From positions 30,840,867-30,900,866 of the forward strand of contig CAIIXF020000008.1 in the NCBI GenBank assembly GCA_903813345.2: a stretch of 60,000 nucleotides of DNA. Direction: 5' to 3'. Position 1 is the stretch's first letter, and each line of letters begins with the position of its first letter. The notes below the pieces were generated by a model. That model was given only the letters and a program-made list of their open reading frames with translations. It did no database searches and was not told where the DNA came from. This DNA comes from Owenia fusiformis (lineage: Eukaryota > Annelida > Polychaeta > Sabellida > Oweniidae). Of this stretch, positions 35,439 to 46,933 are shown one piece after another. Position numbers and translations under genes: made by a program.

Positions 35439-36139
35439 ATGTCCTTTCCAAAACAAGCAGAGCGGAAACAATGCTGGGACTCTCGAGATCAGTTCTGGGA
35501 TTGTCTTGATAAAAATAATGGAGATAAAGGACTCTGCAAGAAATTCAAAGAAGCATATATGTCTGACTGTCCTCCTGCCTGGGTAAGTCAAACTCTGTTT
35601 TTTACTTGACTTTTATGTGTAAAGTGTAGACTACTTGGCTTAGATATTATTGCAGATGTAATAGAAATACGATATGTTTCAAAAATGTCTATGTCAGATT
35701 TCTGTGTTATGATAAAATGATGACTACATATATGCCCTACTAAATACTAAAATCCTTCATCCTTGCACATTCTTTTTAGAGCTTGTTATGGAATTCTGTA
35801 TCAACTATATAATGTAAAATCTAAAGCCAAACTGACGGAGAAGTCACATGTGCAAATATGAAAATAGATGGCATATGAGTAGAATATATTTGTTTCACTC
35901 CTTTAATTACATATTGGTTACATATTGTTATAGGTGGTGGTATTCAGCATATGGTGGTTGGTGTTTGGTATCTGTAACAAATGGCAGGTAGTTACATTTT
36001 TTATGTTAATGCCTTGTTGATAATGTGCTATTATCATGTCTTGCAGGTAAAACACTTTGATAGGCGCTACCAATACTTGAAGTTTAAAGAAAAGATGGAA
36101 AAGGATAATTTTGATCCAGTTGATGAAAAGAAAACTTGA
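35439..36139 (+). CDS. COA6: Cytochrome c oxidase assembly factor 6
   Basis: COA6 is a mitochondrial intermembrane-space protein that helps copper delivery to COX2 during complex IV assembly. Two exons: 35439-35582 and 36047-36139, joined in phase 0, give 78 residues. The twin-cysteine pattern is CX9C (residues 12 and 22, in QCWDSRDQFWDC) and CX10C (residues 33 and 44, in LCKKFKEAYMSDC), the hallmark spacing of COA6. The tail KHFDRRYQYLKFKEKME also matches the family. The start chosen is the first true ATG; the upstream in-frame codon at 35424 is TTG. A polyadenylation hexamer AATAAA lies at 36173-36178. Confident. Confidence 0.96.
35933..36030. repeat. Copy of AACAAATGGCAGGTGGTGA family (COA6 intron)
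   Basis: Contains GTGGTTGGTGTTTGGTATC, TGTAACAAATGGCAGGTAG and ATGTTAATGCCTTGTTGAT. It ends about 17 bp before the COA6 exon 2 acceptor. Confidence 0.65.
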
Positions 36140-36290
36140 TGAAAACTTTCAACTAGGAAATGAAATAACAAAAATAAATATATGCAATGCGTGCAGACTA
36201 TGATTTAATTCACTGTGATAGGACACACAAAGTATGATAAAAAGTTGAAAAGATCATGAAATCTAGTTAAAAACTTAAAACCTAATTCAG

Positions 36291-36452
36291 TAAAAACCTG
36301 TCTTCGTGAACACCTCTCTTTAGTGAATACCACTTCAAGAGACATTTTACATTGAATCCTGTATTAAAATCTCTCTCTGTATTAAACACCTACCTACAAC
36401 GAACACTTTTTGTGGCTCCAAATGTGTTCACTATATAAAGGTTTTATTGTAT
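36291..36452. repeat. Copy of ACAGTAAAACCTGT family downstream of COA6
   Basis: Starts CAGTAAAAACCTGTCTTCG, with GTGAACACCTCTC and TTTGTGGCTCCAAATG inside, and ends AAAGGTTTTATTGTATA. Inverted ends. Confidence 0.65.
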
Positions 36453-36716
36453 ATAATAGGCAGATGTATGGCCAGAATCTGAAAGTAGGTGAGGCAAGTT
36501 TTCAATAAGTGAGGCAAAATTAGAGCCACATGTAAAGGCCTCCTTCTTCAAATAAATGCCCACGGGCCTATTAGTGAGAAACTTCATTGATTGTTGTCAA
36601 TAAAATGTCAAAACACTACAAAAATACACTGGTTTTGAAGTATCATTAAGGCTAAAGACTTAATTGTTGGTACACTTTGATGTTTGGAAGGCGAGATCAT
36701 TCTTAATAACACATAC

Positions 36717-36866
36717 AGTAAAACTTGTCTGAATCTAACACCACTATAAATGGCTAATGTCTTCTTGACAAGTGTTCATATGGACAGGTTTTCAGAAAAA
36801 GTTTTTCGAGTCTAAATGTGACTGCAAATTGTTCAGTGTAAGGATGGACAGGTTTAACCTTATGTA
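36717..36866. repeat. Copy of ACAGTAAAACCTGT family downstream of COA6
   Basis: Starts TACAGTAAAACTTGTCTG, with GTGTTCATATGGACAGG inside, and ends GGATGGACAGGTTTAACCT. It is diverged from the 36291 copy. Confidence 0.6.
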
Positions 36867-37918
36867 TAGTTGTTGAATATTGGGGGAATTTTTAATCTAT
36901 AGTCATGTGTTCATCAGTTTATGAGAGAAACACTTTGGTTTAAGTAAGAAACTGAAATGACTTGACTGAGTAAAATTGAAATTCTTAAAACATTTCAATT
37001 ATATAAGGTGATTCGACAGAGGTGTCAATTTAAGTTAAGGCACAGGAATTCGTCTAGAAGGAAAAAGAAGACAATAGAGCAAGCCTTGACTCAATAAGCA
37101 TGAAAGTCATTTTGTGTTTATAATTACAAGTGTTATAATCTTAATAATATGAAGTCCATTTTAAGAGATATCTTTTTCATGCTTTAAATTTCACTAAGAG
37201 TTGTCACAGCTTAAACGAGTTATTTTTATAGTCATCATGTACCTCCTTGATAAGAACTAAAGGTCAATCATTATGGAAATAGTCCAATTTCATTCAAGAA
37301 TCTTAGTTTTCATTATGTCATATTGTTATAGTCTCCAACTTTTTTGTGGACGGCGTTCAGGGTTTGGCATCTGTATCTATAAAAAATTATGTCATCTGTA
37401 ACAAATGGCAGGTGGTGACATTTTGCATGTTTAAATGCCTTGTCTGTCTTTGCTATTTTCCATGTTTAAGATGCTTATGTTACCCATTATTATGTGGCAA
37501 CAGTCCTCAACACACTTATTTTATAGTATTATGTGAGTAAAGGAGAGCTTAAAAGATATTTGTAAAGTGAAAAAAGTGACATAATGTGCCCTAATGTTCC
37601 AATTCTGCATTCTTTATTTAAATTCTATCTAAATTCAAAATTATCGAATTGTATCTGAAAAAAAGTAAAAAGTTGGTACAGTTTTTACTGAATTAGGCCA
37701 ACTGGTTATTTCTGTTCCAATACACGAACAACGATATCGTCACCGTTCGTAAACATGACCAGATATTCCTTAATTTCGGCCCTTGGCTCGCCCAGTCCAT
37801 ATCATCTTTCTCCTCATTCACCCCCTCGTCCCCCTCGTCCTCCTCTCCCTGTTCTCATGGTCCCTCTTTTCCCCTCTCTTATTTTTGTTAATTCTAATGT
37901 CTCCCTTCATTGTGGTAT
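36867..37918. other. Intergenic between convergent COA6 and lectin unit
   Basis: No gene seen. It holds a copy of the AACAAATGGCAGGTGGTGA family at 37333-37435 and a C/T-rich stretch at about 37800-37880. TTTATT near 37612 could be a minus-strand polyadenylation signal for the lectin unit. Confidence 0.45.
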
Positions 37919-38689
37919 TTATGGTTCGTAAATAGCTACTTCACAAAGTATCATGGTTGTAAAAGGTTGCTGTCGTACCCTTACATAACGGCCAGACAGC
38001 CCAAGTGGACAATTAAACATCTGCCAATCCTTTCCACATGTTGTCAATGGCCCAGCGTGGTACACGCATAGTTCCCAATTTGCGTCGTCTTTACTCACTT
38101 CGATTTTGAAATCTTTAAGCAGACCTAAAAATAATACGAGGGGTGATCATTCAGTTATCGTAACTCGTTTTCTTTTTTTATATACGATAATGCAAGATCA
38201 CCGCCTGTTCATGTATGGTTTTGAAACATATTTGGCGTCAATTCTTGTTCAATGTTCAGTCCGTGACGAAAACAATATAACTATAGCGCAATTAACTTTA
38301 ATCGCATTAATTTATCAGTAAACTATACTATAGTCTCCAACTTTTTTCGTGGAGGGTGTCTGGTGGTTGGTGTTCGGCTTTGGTGTTAGGCGTCTGTAAC
38401 AAATGGCAGGTGGTGAAATTTTGCACACTTTATATACCTTCAATAACATCAGGATCACCACCACAAGCACTCCCACGGCACTGTCTATTATACAATGCCA
38501 CAGCCCCAATGTTGTACTCAGAAAGTAGATCGACTTTCCACCATGGGTCGGTATCCCCGCCATTATTATGTGTGCAGGACGCATGTCCCAATACGCCATC
38601 TATATTGCCATCAACCGCATTCGCAGCGACGTGTTTCCACGCTGTTGTTAATTGTGTGGCAACCTTATCAACTGCAATATTGTTTAACT
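37919..38689 (-). CDS. F-type lectin domain, second unit (5' end unresolved)
   Basis: Two minus-strand exons, 38438-38689 and 37919-38124, join in phase and end in a stop (CEVAIYEP then TAA). They encode one F-type lectin / discoidin-like (F5/8 C-related) domain: LNNIAVDKVATQL, AVDGNIDG, GHASCTHNN, WWKVDLLSEYNIG, YNRQC, then LKDFKIEVSKDDANWELC and RYVRVR. It is clearly paralogous to the unit at 41993-42753. The first exon starts in phase 1, but the upstream unit's apparent last exon donor is in phase 2, so the two do not join directly. Either an exon is missed, or this is a separate or broken gene. No signal-peptide exon was found nearby. The canonical fucose motif RxDxxxx(R/K) is not evident after YNR, so sugar binding is uncertain. 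Confidence 0.75.
38333..38436. repeat. Copy of AACAAATGGCAGGTGGTGA family beside lectin exon
   Basis: Contains TCTCCAACTTTTTTCGTGG, TGGTTGGTGTTCGGCTTTG and TGTAACAAATGGCAGGTGG. It touches the donor of the lectin exon at 38438. Confidence 0.65.
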
Positions 38690-38913
38690 CTGGAACAAAG
38701 GGACAACACTATGATATAATACCGGTCTAATGATACACATATATATACAAAGTAAATGAAAACTTAACACCATCTCGTTGCAATTACAGCATTTTAACCA
38801 TTTGGCTAGCACACCGATCACAGACGCCGATGCCAAACGCAGGCCACAATTTAAACTGTGGTTATATCAATATATTTCGAGTCTCAATTATCTGAGGTAG
38901 GAGTGAAGGGTAA

Positions 38914-40238
38914 CCGGACAACTCATCCCCTAGACAACTCATCCCTGGACAAGTCATCCCCTAGACAAGTCATCCCCTGGACAAGTCATCCCCAAGACAA
39001 GTCATCCCCTAGACAAGTCACCCCTTAGACAACTCATCCCCTGGACAACTCATCCCCTAGACAACCATCCCCTGGACAACTCATCCCCTGGACGACTAAT
39101 CTTTTGGCATGTTTGAGTATAGTAATTTAATATTATATTACCAATTCATATTTGATATTCAAATGATTTTTAAATGTTTTGGTTGTGAATATGGTCAGCT
39201 TTAAGTTTCAAAAAATATATATTACATGAACACTGTTATTCCACTCGATTATGCTGTTGATCCGTTTGGGTAACAAAATGTTGGAGCCTCGAGGTATATA
39301 AGATTTTTTTTCCCTTATTTCACGAGTTAAAGGCAGAATTCCCATGACATTCGCTTTTGTTACTTTATGTAAACAGAACTTCTAAAACGGTTAAGATCTG
39401 CACTTCTAACCCGTTCCGTTTATGTAACAATAGTGAGGTATTAAATCAACGATTCTGTTGTCTTCTGTACTATTTGTTTGCAAACATGTACATTTTCTTA
39501 AACATATGATACCGACAAACGTTTGTGATAAAAATGTCTTGGGGATTCTGCCTGCAACACCGGAATTAGGTAAAAATCAAAATCGATCGTTTCTTTGAGG
39601 TTCCGACATTTTGTTACGATCCGTTTCGGTAACCAGCATAATCTAGTGGAGTACCAGTGATAAACAAAAACTTTCTGGAGGTGAAAATTGCTAAAAAACA
39701 AAGAGATAATCTACCAATTAATCTGTGATTTGTTTTGTAAATATTTACTTTTCATGTCAATATGATATTAACCAGAGACATATAAAACATTATACTGTAT
39801 GTCTCTGTATTAACATTGATTGAAGAAGTTACTTTGATGTTATAATATGTTTGTTGTTCATAGCTCAAATATTCTTTAATCCAAAGATCATTTTTTCACA
39901 GACAGCATTCACAGATGAAATTAATGAAGTTCATGTTTAAGTTATACACAAAGAGAACTTTATTTGTTTGGTCAGGAAATATTGAGTCATGTAATATAAG
40001 AATAAGAGATGAGAGTTTTAATGACATCGTTTGACTGTTTATTTGTGTCAGTAAAGTGAAAAATAATATTTTGAATGATCCAAGATGTATTTACTAAGTA
40101 TTTCTTTTTAAGAAACACTTTACAATTTAGCTTCATGTGATGAAGGATGAGTTGTCCAGGGGATGAGTTGTCTAGGGGATGAGTTGCCTAGGGGATGAGT
40201 TGTCCAGGGGATGAGTTGTCTAGGGGATGAGTTGTCCG
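38914..40238. mobile_element. Fold-back element with 16-bp tandem-repeat arms
   Basis: The left arm (38914 to about 39100) is some eleven copies of a 16-bp unit GACAACTCATCCCCTA/G. The right arm (about 40146-40238) is five to six copies of the same unit in reverse orientation. Both outer ends read CGGACAACTCATCCCC. The 1-kb core is AT-rich without a coding frame. Inverted arms built of tandem subrepeats are the hallmark of foldback-type elements. No target duplication was recognised. Confidence 0.85.
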
Positions 40239-40348
40239 AAAGCCGAGTGAAATATCAGTCCATTAAAATTCACTCAGAAGGAATGGATGTGTAGCCCCTT
40301 TAGTACAGAGCGTCGACTCTGAACGGTTCGATCCCAGATTAGACCATA

Positions 40349-40454
40349 TACTGTAAAAATAGTGGTTGCCAGAACACCACACTGGCACAGCGTTATTAAG
40401 GGCGAGTTGTAAAACCTTCCCTGAATATGTCACAGCATCAAGCGATAGTAACGA
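40349..40454. repeat. Left arm of 1.6-kb inverted repeat pair
   Basis: About 106 bp containing ACTGTAAAAATAGTGGTTGCC, CAGCGTTATTAAGGGCG and TAAAACCTTCCCTGAATA. An inverted copy lies at 41864-41976. Confidence 0.8.
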
Positions 40455-40648
40455 TCGTAACCCTCCCATCTAAGATGGCTGCAATTGTCGATTTCAATAC
40501 TGTCACCCCCATTGATCTGATTCTGCCTTTAACTACTTCATAGATGACGTTGTGCTTTGATATTTGAATCAAATCAGGCTTATACTACATGGGAATTTTA
40601 AGTATGGTAATTTGTTCATATATCTCCGTGGACGCCACAGTTCAACGA

Positions 40649-40737
40649 TATCTTCCACCGCTTATGGGAAGGTAACTGGGATTTGGGTTTTTCAGACGAT
40701 AAAATCTCAGTTACCTTCCCTTAGGCGGTGGAAGATG
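40649..40737. repeat. Hairpin with 36-bp arms
   Basis: ATCTTCCACCGCTTATGGG and GAAGGTAACTGGGATTT are followed by their near-perfect reverse after a short AT loop. It sits inside the 1.6-kb inverted-repeat interval; possibly a MITE. Confidence 0.75.
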
Positions 40738-41036
40738 TGGTGCCTATCGAAGTGTCTCCCGAATAGGCCCACTTGGTGTTTATTTTGCGCAGGGCGTTTC
40801 GGATTTAAAAGATGTACATAAACTTTACGACTCTAGCCCCGGAACGATCGATAATACAGTGTATCCCTCGAAATAAACGCCCATTGGCTTTGGAAATTTT
40901 CCGTCTTAAACGCCCATCCCGTTTTGGAAAACATATTATACGAACGGGAAAACATTCATTTTAATGTGAAGACAGACAGACTTTCTTCGTTTCCAGTTGA
41001 TCCCGTGATAAAGCTTGTTCTGAACTGACCTAGAAT

Positions 41037-41280
41037 GCAGGGGCGTAGCCAGCTTTCAGTCGGGGGGGGGGGGGGGAGTGCACTCGCCAAAAATTCGGTT
41101 TTTAAGCAGGGGGAGCAATTGTGGCATATATAAGCCAAAAAAAGATTTTTTTGAATTTTACATAAATCGATGTAACTTTCTTCTTCAAAGAAAAAACATT
41201 TTAAGCTCTTTTCTTCACCTATCTCATGGTTTTATATTTATTGGTTATGGGGGGCACCCCCCCCCTGGCTACGCCTATGG
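41037..41280. mobile_element. Small hAT-like MITE (CAGGGGCGTAGCCAG end)
   Basis: The left end CAGGGGCGTAGCCAG and right end CTGGCTACGCCTATG are inverted copies of a terminus widely seen in animal hAT MITEs. G-runs and C-runs flank them inside. The length is about 244 bp. No clean 8-bp duplication found. Confidence 0.65.
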
Positions 41281-41863
41281 AATGTATTGTTCTGTTACGA
41301 GTTGACAAGAGAGTGATCGCATTTGGCATTTTATTTGACTGGTCTTGTGCGCCAGCAATGTTATGATTGAATTGAAGTTCAATTGTTCCAGTACGATTTG
41401 AAGATCTATAATTCAAAAATTAAATAGTGTCATATTTCTAATTACTAAAACAATTAGTACACATCAAAGACAGTAAGCACTTATTACCGTACATATTACG
41501 TTGTTTTGAGCAATTTTAATTCTTTTCTCGTCCACTGGGCTTTTATTAAGAAGTCCTTGAAATGAACGCCCATGGGCTTAATAAAGAGGGAAAAACTTTT
41601 CTTACACCCATCTTTCAAATGAGCGGTTCAAAGAAGGATTTTTTTACACCTATCTTTCAAATAAACGCCCATGGGCCTATTCGCGAGAAACTCCGGTACG
41701 CATGGTATATGAACAAATAATCATACCTCAGAGTTTCCATGTCGTATAAGCCTGGTCTACTTCAAGTATCAAAGCATAACGTCAACTATAAAGTAGCTTA
41801 ATTCGATGAAAATTAAAAAATATCGAAATCGACACTTACCGTCATCTTAGATACAAAGGCAAT

Positions 41864-41976
41864 GGTCGTTACCTTCGCTTGATACTGACCAGTGACCTAT
41901 TCAGGGAAGGTTTTACAACCCGCCCTTAATAACGCTGTGCCGGTGTGGTGTTCAGGCAACCACTATTTTTACAGTA
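41864..41976. repeat. Right arm of 1.6-kb inverted repeat pair
   Basis: Inverse of 40349-40454. It begins about 16 bp beyond the splice donor of the lectin exon at 41993 and supplies the stop codon if that donor is not used. Confidence 0.8.
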
Positions 41977-44762
41977 AATGGAGAGGAAATACTTGCTTAA
42001 TGGTGGATAAACTGCAACTTCACAGAGTGTAAGATAGTTAGTATCTTGCAGCTGAACCCTAACGTAGCGCCCGATCAGTCCACTGGGGCAAGGGAAAATC
42101 TGGCGGCCATTCTTGCAGGGCTCAATTGTAGTCCTGAAGTAGGTACACAACTCCCAATTCACAGAGTCCTTGCTCGTTTCAATTTTGAAGTTTGACAGAC
42201 GATCTGTAAAACAGTACACCTAAGGAAAGTTATACAACAACAGGCCCGTGGCCAAATGTTCTTTCAAAATCATGCAGTTTTCACCATTCTGAGCACTTTT
42301 AAGTGATTTGGGCCATTTTTTGACCAAAATTGTCAAAAGTGAATCCCCTGGAATTTTTCAAAAAGTGTACTCCCCTTAGCAAATCCTGGCTATGGGCCTG
42401 AACAAGAAGCACGGGGGGAACATTTATTATTAAACGTATGAAATGAATACATGTAGTTTTAACTTATAGAGAACATAACATAACGTCTTTCTGAAAAGTT
42501 ATCAATCAATACCTTCAACGATGTCGCCAGGTCCACCTCCACAATTATCATCCCCACACTGCCTGTTATACAACTTGACGGATCCAATTGGATATTCAGT
42601 CTGCAGATCAACCATCCACCATGCTTTGACATCCTTCTGCGTATGTGTGCATGAACCATGGTCATAGTCACCATCTTCATTACCGTCAACAGCAAGATCA
42701 GCATTGGTGTCCGAAGATTGTGAGGCAGGTTTGCCAAATGCCAAATTGGGAATCTAAACAAGATATAAAGTAATCCCGACGATGAAAAGTTGAGAGAGTT
42801 GGATCCCGGGAGTTGGATATCCATTCCGCGTCTTATTAGTACATTCTGTAGGGAGCAAAGCCGCGACTTTTCTTCAACTTTTCATTATGATTGGGAGTAA
42901 AACAGCGAATTGAAATGATTATATTGATGATATTACTACAGACTGTAGAAACCGGGGAGAAATGGATCCGCTGAAAATGAGTATCCGATCCTCAGAATTC
43001 GGATTTCACCGATTTATAGAGTGTTGAATGACACGGTCATTAAGAATGGAATATAAAGGTCAATCCATGCATTATTATTGTAGAAATATTGGGTTTATTT
43101 GACTTGGTTTGAATAAGTTAATCGTCACAATGCAAAAATATGCTTTTTTAGAAAAAGAATGGTTTAATTTGGAATATCAACAAAATAAATTGTTGTCTTG
43201 TCTTTGGGTCAAATCTTAGTAATAAAATTTTGATGAAAGAAACATACAATCTCAGTGTAAACGGCATAATTCACAATTTTATATAATTCTCCTCTATGTC
43301 TATACAAAAACCACCTTACACAATTTGTGATATTCATTTATTTTTAGTAGGATAGTCTTTTCCTGATTCCGCTGTATATTTTTGCCTATCACGTTGAATA
43401 GGGTAAAAATGATGGCTAAAATTACGAAATCAATAAGATACTGTTTAGAACATTAATTTAAAACTTATGTTTTATAAAGATCCATTAGTGCTAAGTGTTG
43501 ACGAGACTTACATAAACATCAAGACACATTCATTTAATTGCTTGACCATGCCAAACGCTTAAACAAAGATATGCCCAATATTTATATATTAGATGCTGTA
43601 AGAGAACGAACAAACGAATAAATAAAAGTCCATTAGATACCGCAGTTATTTGTATAAACCATGAGTACTGACTATGAAGTGAAATAATAGGGAGTTTAAG
43701 CTTGCATATAAAAATCGAAACGCCAACCTATACGTATGACCAATCGCATACAAATGCATCGCCTAAATATTTTCCCTTCACGTTTAGGTTGTGAAAAACA
43801 TTGCAAGCTTAAACTCCTTATTGGCCAAGGGCCGTAAGCATACTATAAAGTCTGATTTCTTTTGTATTGACGTAAGGTGGCGACTCACCTAAATTAGTTA
43901 TTATGATTGGTTTTAATGTCCTATGCTTGTGCCACGTGATTGCAAAATCACAGCGCGTATTATTTGGTAAGCCCATCTGCGTTGAGCTATTATCAGAAAA
44001 ATTCAAAATCAATCTTCCGAGACACTGCCATAGGAGATCGTTTCTTTTGCTACAACTGTACATTCCTTGAAATAACTACAATTCATTCTATTGTGTTGCA
44101 GCCAAAGTGGATTTTAAAAATAACGCCCTTTTTGTTGGGTATTACATTTAACACGGTGTACAAGCAAAACACCGTTACAGAAACAAAGGCCCGCAGAATC
44201 CGGGAAGAAGCGCAGAAGCCGGGGCGTTTCTGAATTGATTCCAAACAGAGAAACATGATTGAGGCACGTTCCGACGTTTGTAGCATGATTTGAAAATGGC
44301 CATTAAACCGTGGCTATTTGAGATAAATCAATGAAACTAAGTAGAAGGAAACATGACAGAGTTATAAACAAACGTTTAATTGGGTTACCTTTTCGGCACA
44401 CCCTGTACATGCCTTTGTAATTTTTGTAGCTATTTTAATTAAATTAATCATTTAATATATAAACCAACCTGATTAGCTTTGTAGTAATTGTCACCATCTT
44501 GAATCGGTAAATCACAGTCGGCTACTGTGAAGAAGTATTCATCTAGACCCAGTAACGTACATTTCTCTGTTGTCTTGTTGTAGTTGAAAGATTTACAGCC
44601 GTCCGTGTGATCACAATACATCGCGCAAAACACAGAATTTCTCTCCCAAAATGTAGATATTGTGCTGGTTGGCTTTATCTGGCCACTTTCACAAAATTGT
44701 CGAAAGGTTTGCGAGCAGTGACTTAAGAGAAAACAGTTAGTGAGTATCACAAAGAATTTCAT
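41926..44762 (-). CDS. Secreted Apple/PAN-F-type lectin protein
   Basis: Three exons in phase: 44469-44762, 42513-42753 and 41993-42203. Exon 1 encodes a signal peptide (MKFFVILTNCFLLSHC) and a Cys-rich Apple/PAN-like domain (FCAMYCDHTDGCKSFNYN, KCTLLGLDEYF, CDLPIQDGDNYYKA). Exons 2 and 3 encode an F-type lectin / fucolectin-like domain: NLAFGKPASQSS, AVDGNEDGDYDHGSC, WWMVDLQTEYPIG, KLYNRQCGDDNC, NFKIETSKDSVNWELC, GRYVRVQL and CEVAVYPP. The family is secreted and typically binds fucose in innate recognition, but the canonical RxDxxxx(R/K) part of the binding motif is not evident. The end is unclear: a donor at 41992 would be phase 2, or the frame runs to a stop at 41926 inside a repeat arm. 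Confidence 0.8.
42243..42402. repeat. Repeat shared with 56785-56915
   Basis: Words TTTTCACCATTCTGAGCAC, AAGTGATTTGGGCC and CCCCTTAGCAAAT recur, diverged, in the GUSB intron. It lies in the lectin intron between exons 2 and 3. Confidence 0.55.
43690..43818. mobile_element. 129-bp TA-flanked MITE (lectin intron)
   Basis: Ends GGGAGTTTAAGCTTGCA and, reversed, AGGAGTTTAAGCTTGCA, bordered by TA (43688-43689 and 43819-43820). This fits a Tc1/mariner-type non-autonomous element. Confidence 0.75.
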
Positions 44763-45560
44763 CTTTTTTTAAAATAAGTTTGATAAAAAATTGACCCTTT
44801 GTATATTTTACAGAAGTCTCGTCACGTATTTTTCAATAACACGTACTTTGGCCTTTTCACAAACTTTGCCTTTTTCAGAAATTTTTTTTTCAATGTAAGC
44901 AAAGATAATGTTGAAATTGTGACTTGTCCTCGGCCGCTAAGAGAATTGACTCATTAATGTATCTCGCTGAATCTTTATATACATGTATTATTTAATAGTG
45001 GTAATTGCGTTAATGATACAAAATCCTAATATCGACTTTGTAAATGCAAAATTGTAAACAGTAATTAAGCGTTTTAACCTCATTATCGACTACCATAAAG
45101 TAGAGATATCGTGAGTAAAGGAAACCATTAGGGTACGAGTTAAAATAGCACTAGCAGGCACTTGTGTATTAATTATAGGAAAAATAAAAGTGCCAAATAA
45201 TCAAAAAGTATTGTAAACAAATTCAAAAAACAAAAGTCAATACCACTCAGTTCATGTTTACGTTTTTGGAAACTCTAAGTAATAAAAATGTAAAAGTTCA
45301 GCATTGTTTAAGATTCCATTTCAAAAGTAAGAATATGGGTTCTTACGTTCTTGCATAACTAAGGCCTTTTAGACAACTTTGGTTTGTTCTATTGCTTATC
45401 ATCATAATCAGGACAACTAACCCCAAATGTGGTGTGATAGAACTTTTATTTTATTATCTATAGACAGTTATACATCTATAGGAAATAATTTAAAAATGAG
45501 ATAGCGCAAATTTCCTATCATTACCAACTAGCCGACGTCATATTGTTGCATGTACATGTA
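44763..45560. other. Lectin 5' flank, no gene
   Basis: Very AT-rich. No recognisable promoter motif, ORF or repeat beyond short A/T runs. Confidence 0.4.
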
Positions 45561-45905
45561 CCAGATCGATCAATAAGTTCTGAGAAAATCCTCTAAAATC
45601 AAGAGTTGTGTGATTTTTTTATTCGAAATTTTCACAGAATATGTAAAATGAATTCAGCAATTAGTGTTAAAAGTGTTATGCACTTTCCTCTTATTGAACC
45701 AAAAATATAGTTACTATGGTAACTCTATTTCAGGTAGGCAGGGCAAATAATTTAAATGGCAGAACTAAAGCGCATAACATGTAATAAGTCAATTAATATA
45801 TAGTTCTGAGCTGCTTCATTCACACATTCCTTGAAAATTTTGAATAAAAAAACACAAAAGTATTAATTTTAGAGGATTTTTCTCAGATTTTATTGATCGA
45901 CCTGG
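45561..45905. mobile_element. 345-bp TA-flanked inverted-repeat element
   Basis: Arms of about 75 bp: left CCAGATCGATCAATAAG and GAGAAAATCCTCTAAAAT; right, reversed, CCAGGTCGATCAATAAA and GAGAAAAATCCTCTAAAAT. TA lies on both sides. Non-coding core. Confidence 0.75.
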
Positions 45906-46187
45906 TATGTATCATAGTGTTACATCACAATTTAAATCAGTAATACTAATAACAGGCTGGTGAATAAATTCTGTTAAAAATACTTTTTATTCGTTCATCA
46001 TTTGCATTACAATTTCTTATTCCATGTAATATCAAATTTAAGAATAGAAAAGTAATAGTTTACAGCATTCAATTAGCCTACTGTAGCTGAAGCCCCTTTG
46101 ATTTTGCCAGTAAACATAAATAAAATATCTCTCTCACTCTAAAATATCCTTTAAGTAAATAGAGAAATTTCACAACTCACTCATAGC

Positions 46188-46391
46188 ATTTTTATTATTC
46201 CTGTATAACGTATAACTTAAAAAGCGTTTGATCATAGGTCATCATTTATTGCGCAGCTCTATACGTCCATAAGTCTGATATTCTTATATTCGACCTTCGT
46301 CCATACATAAGAATATCACACTTATGGACATGTAAGCTGCACAATAAGTGATAACTAAAAAAAAAGTCCATAAGTTATACGGGAATAATAA
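46188..46391. mobile_element. About 204-bp imperfect palindrome
   Basis: Left TTATTATTCCTGTATAAC and reversed right TTATTATTCCCGTATAAC. The pairing continues inward (TTATTGCGCAGCT with TTATTGTGCAGCT; GTCCATAAGTCTGATATTC with GTCCATAAGTGTGATATTC), so the whole sequence can fold into one hairpin. A MITE-like element. Confidence 0.75.
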
Positions 46392-46933
46392 ACAGCTACA
46401 AGTAAGTTGCAAAATCTCTCTAATAGCAAAGTAATATCAATCATGAAATAGTAATTAAAACACAATGGATCATTTAGCACATGTGTATATATATTGAAAA
46501 TATCCATCTTTAAGTAAGATGTAATATTTCAAAATGGCACTTGAAGTTACATAACTCCTGCACTAAAAATATTTACTCATTAGCTTAATAGACTAGATGC
46601 CAGTAGAAATAATCTTGATTAACGTCATTAAAAATTCAGTCAAACTGATGTCATATTTGAAATCTGCATGTAAAATTAATTCTAGAAATGTGGTTTTGTA
46701 AAGAGTTTATCAACTTTGAAAATTTAGTATCTAGAAAATGTGACTTCTAGGTTGGGGAGATTCCACATAGACCAACATAAGAAAAGATACATAATGTTAT
46801 GTATGTTATGTTGTAAAATCACAAAAAGTGAAATATCTTTTCCTGTGTTGGGCAGATAATATTTTCTTTTGCTGGACATATTTTAATTTGTATAACTATC
46901 CGATACAAGGTAATATGAAAAGTGAACCATTAA

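Noticed and set aside
38914-39100. Possible CRISPR array because of regularly repeated units
   Set aside because: Units are 16 bp with no spacers, in an animal genome, with an inverted counterpart: a minisatellite arm.
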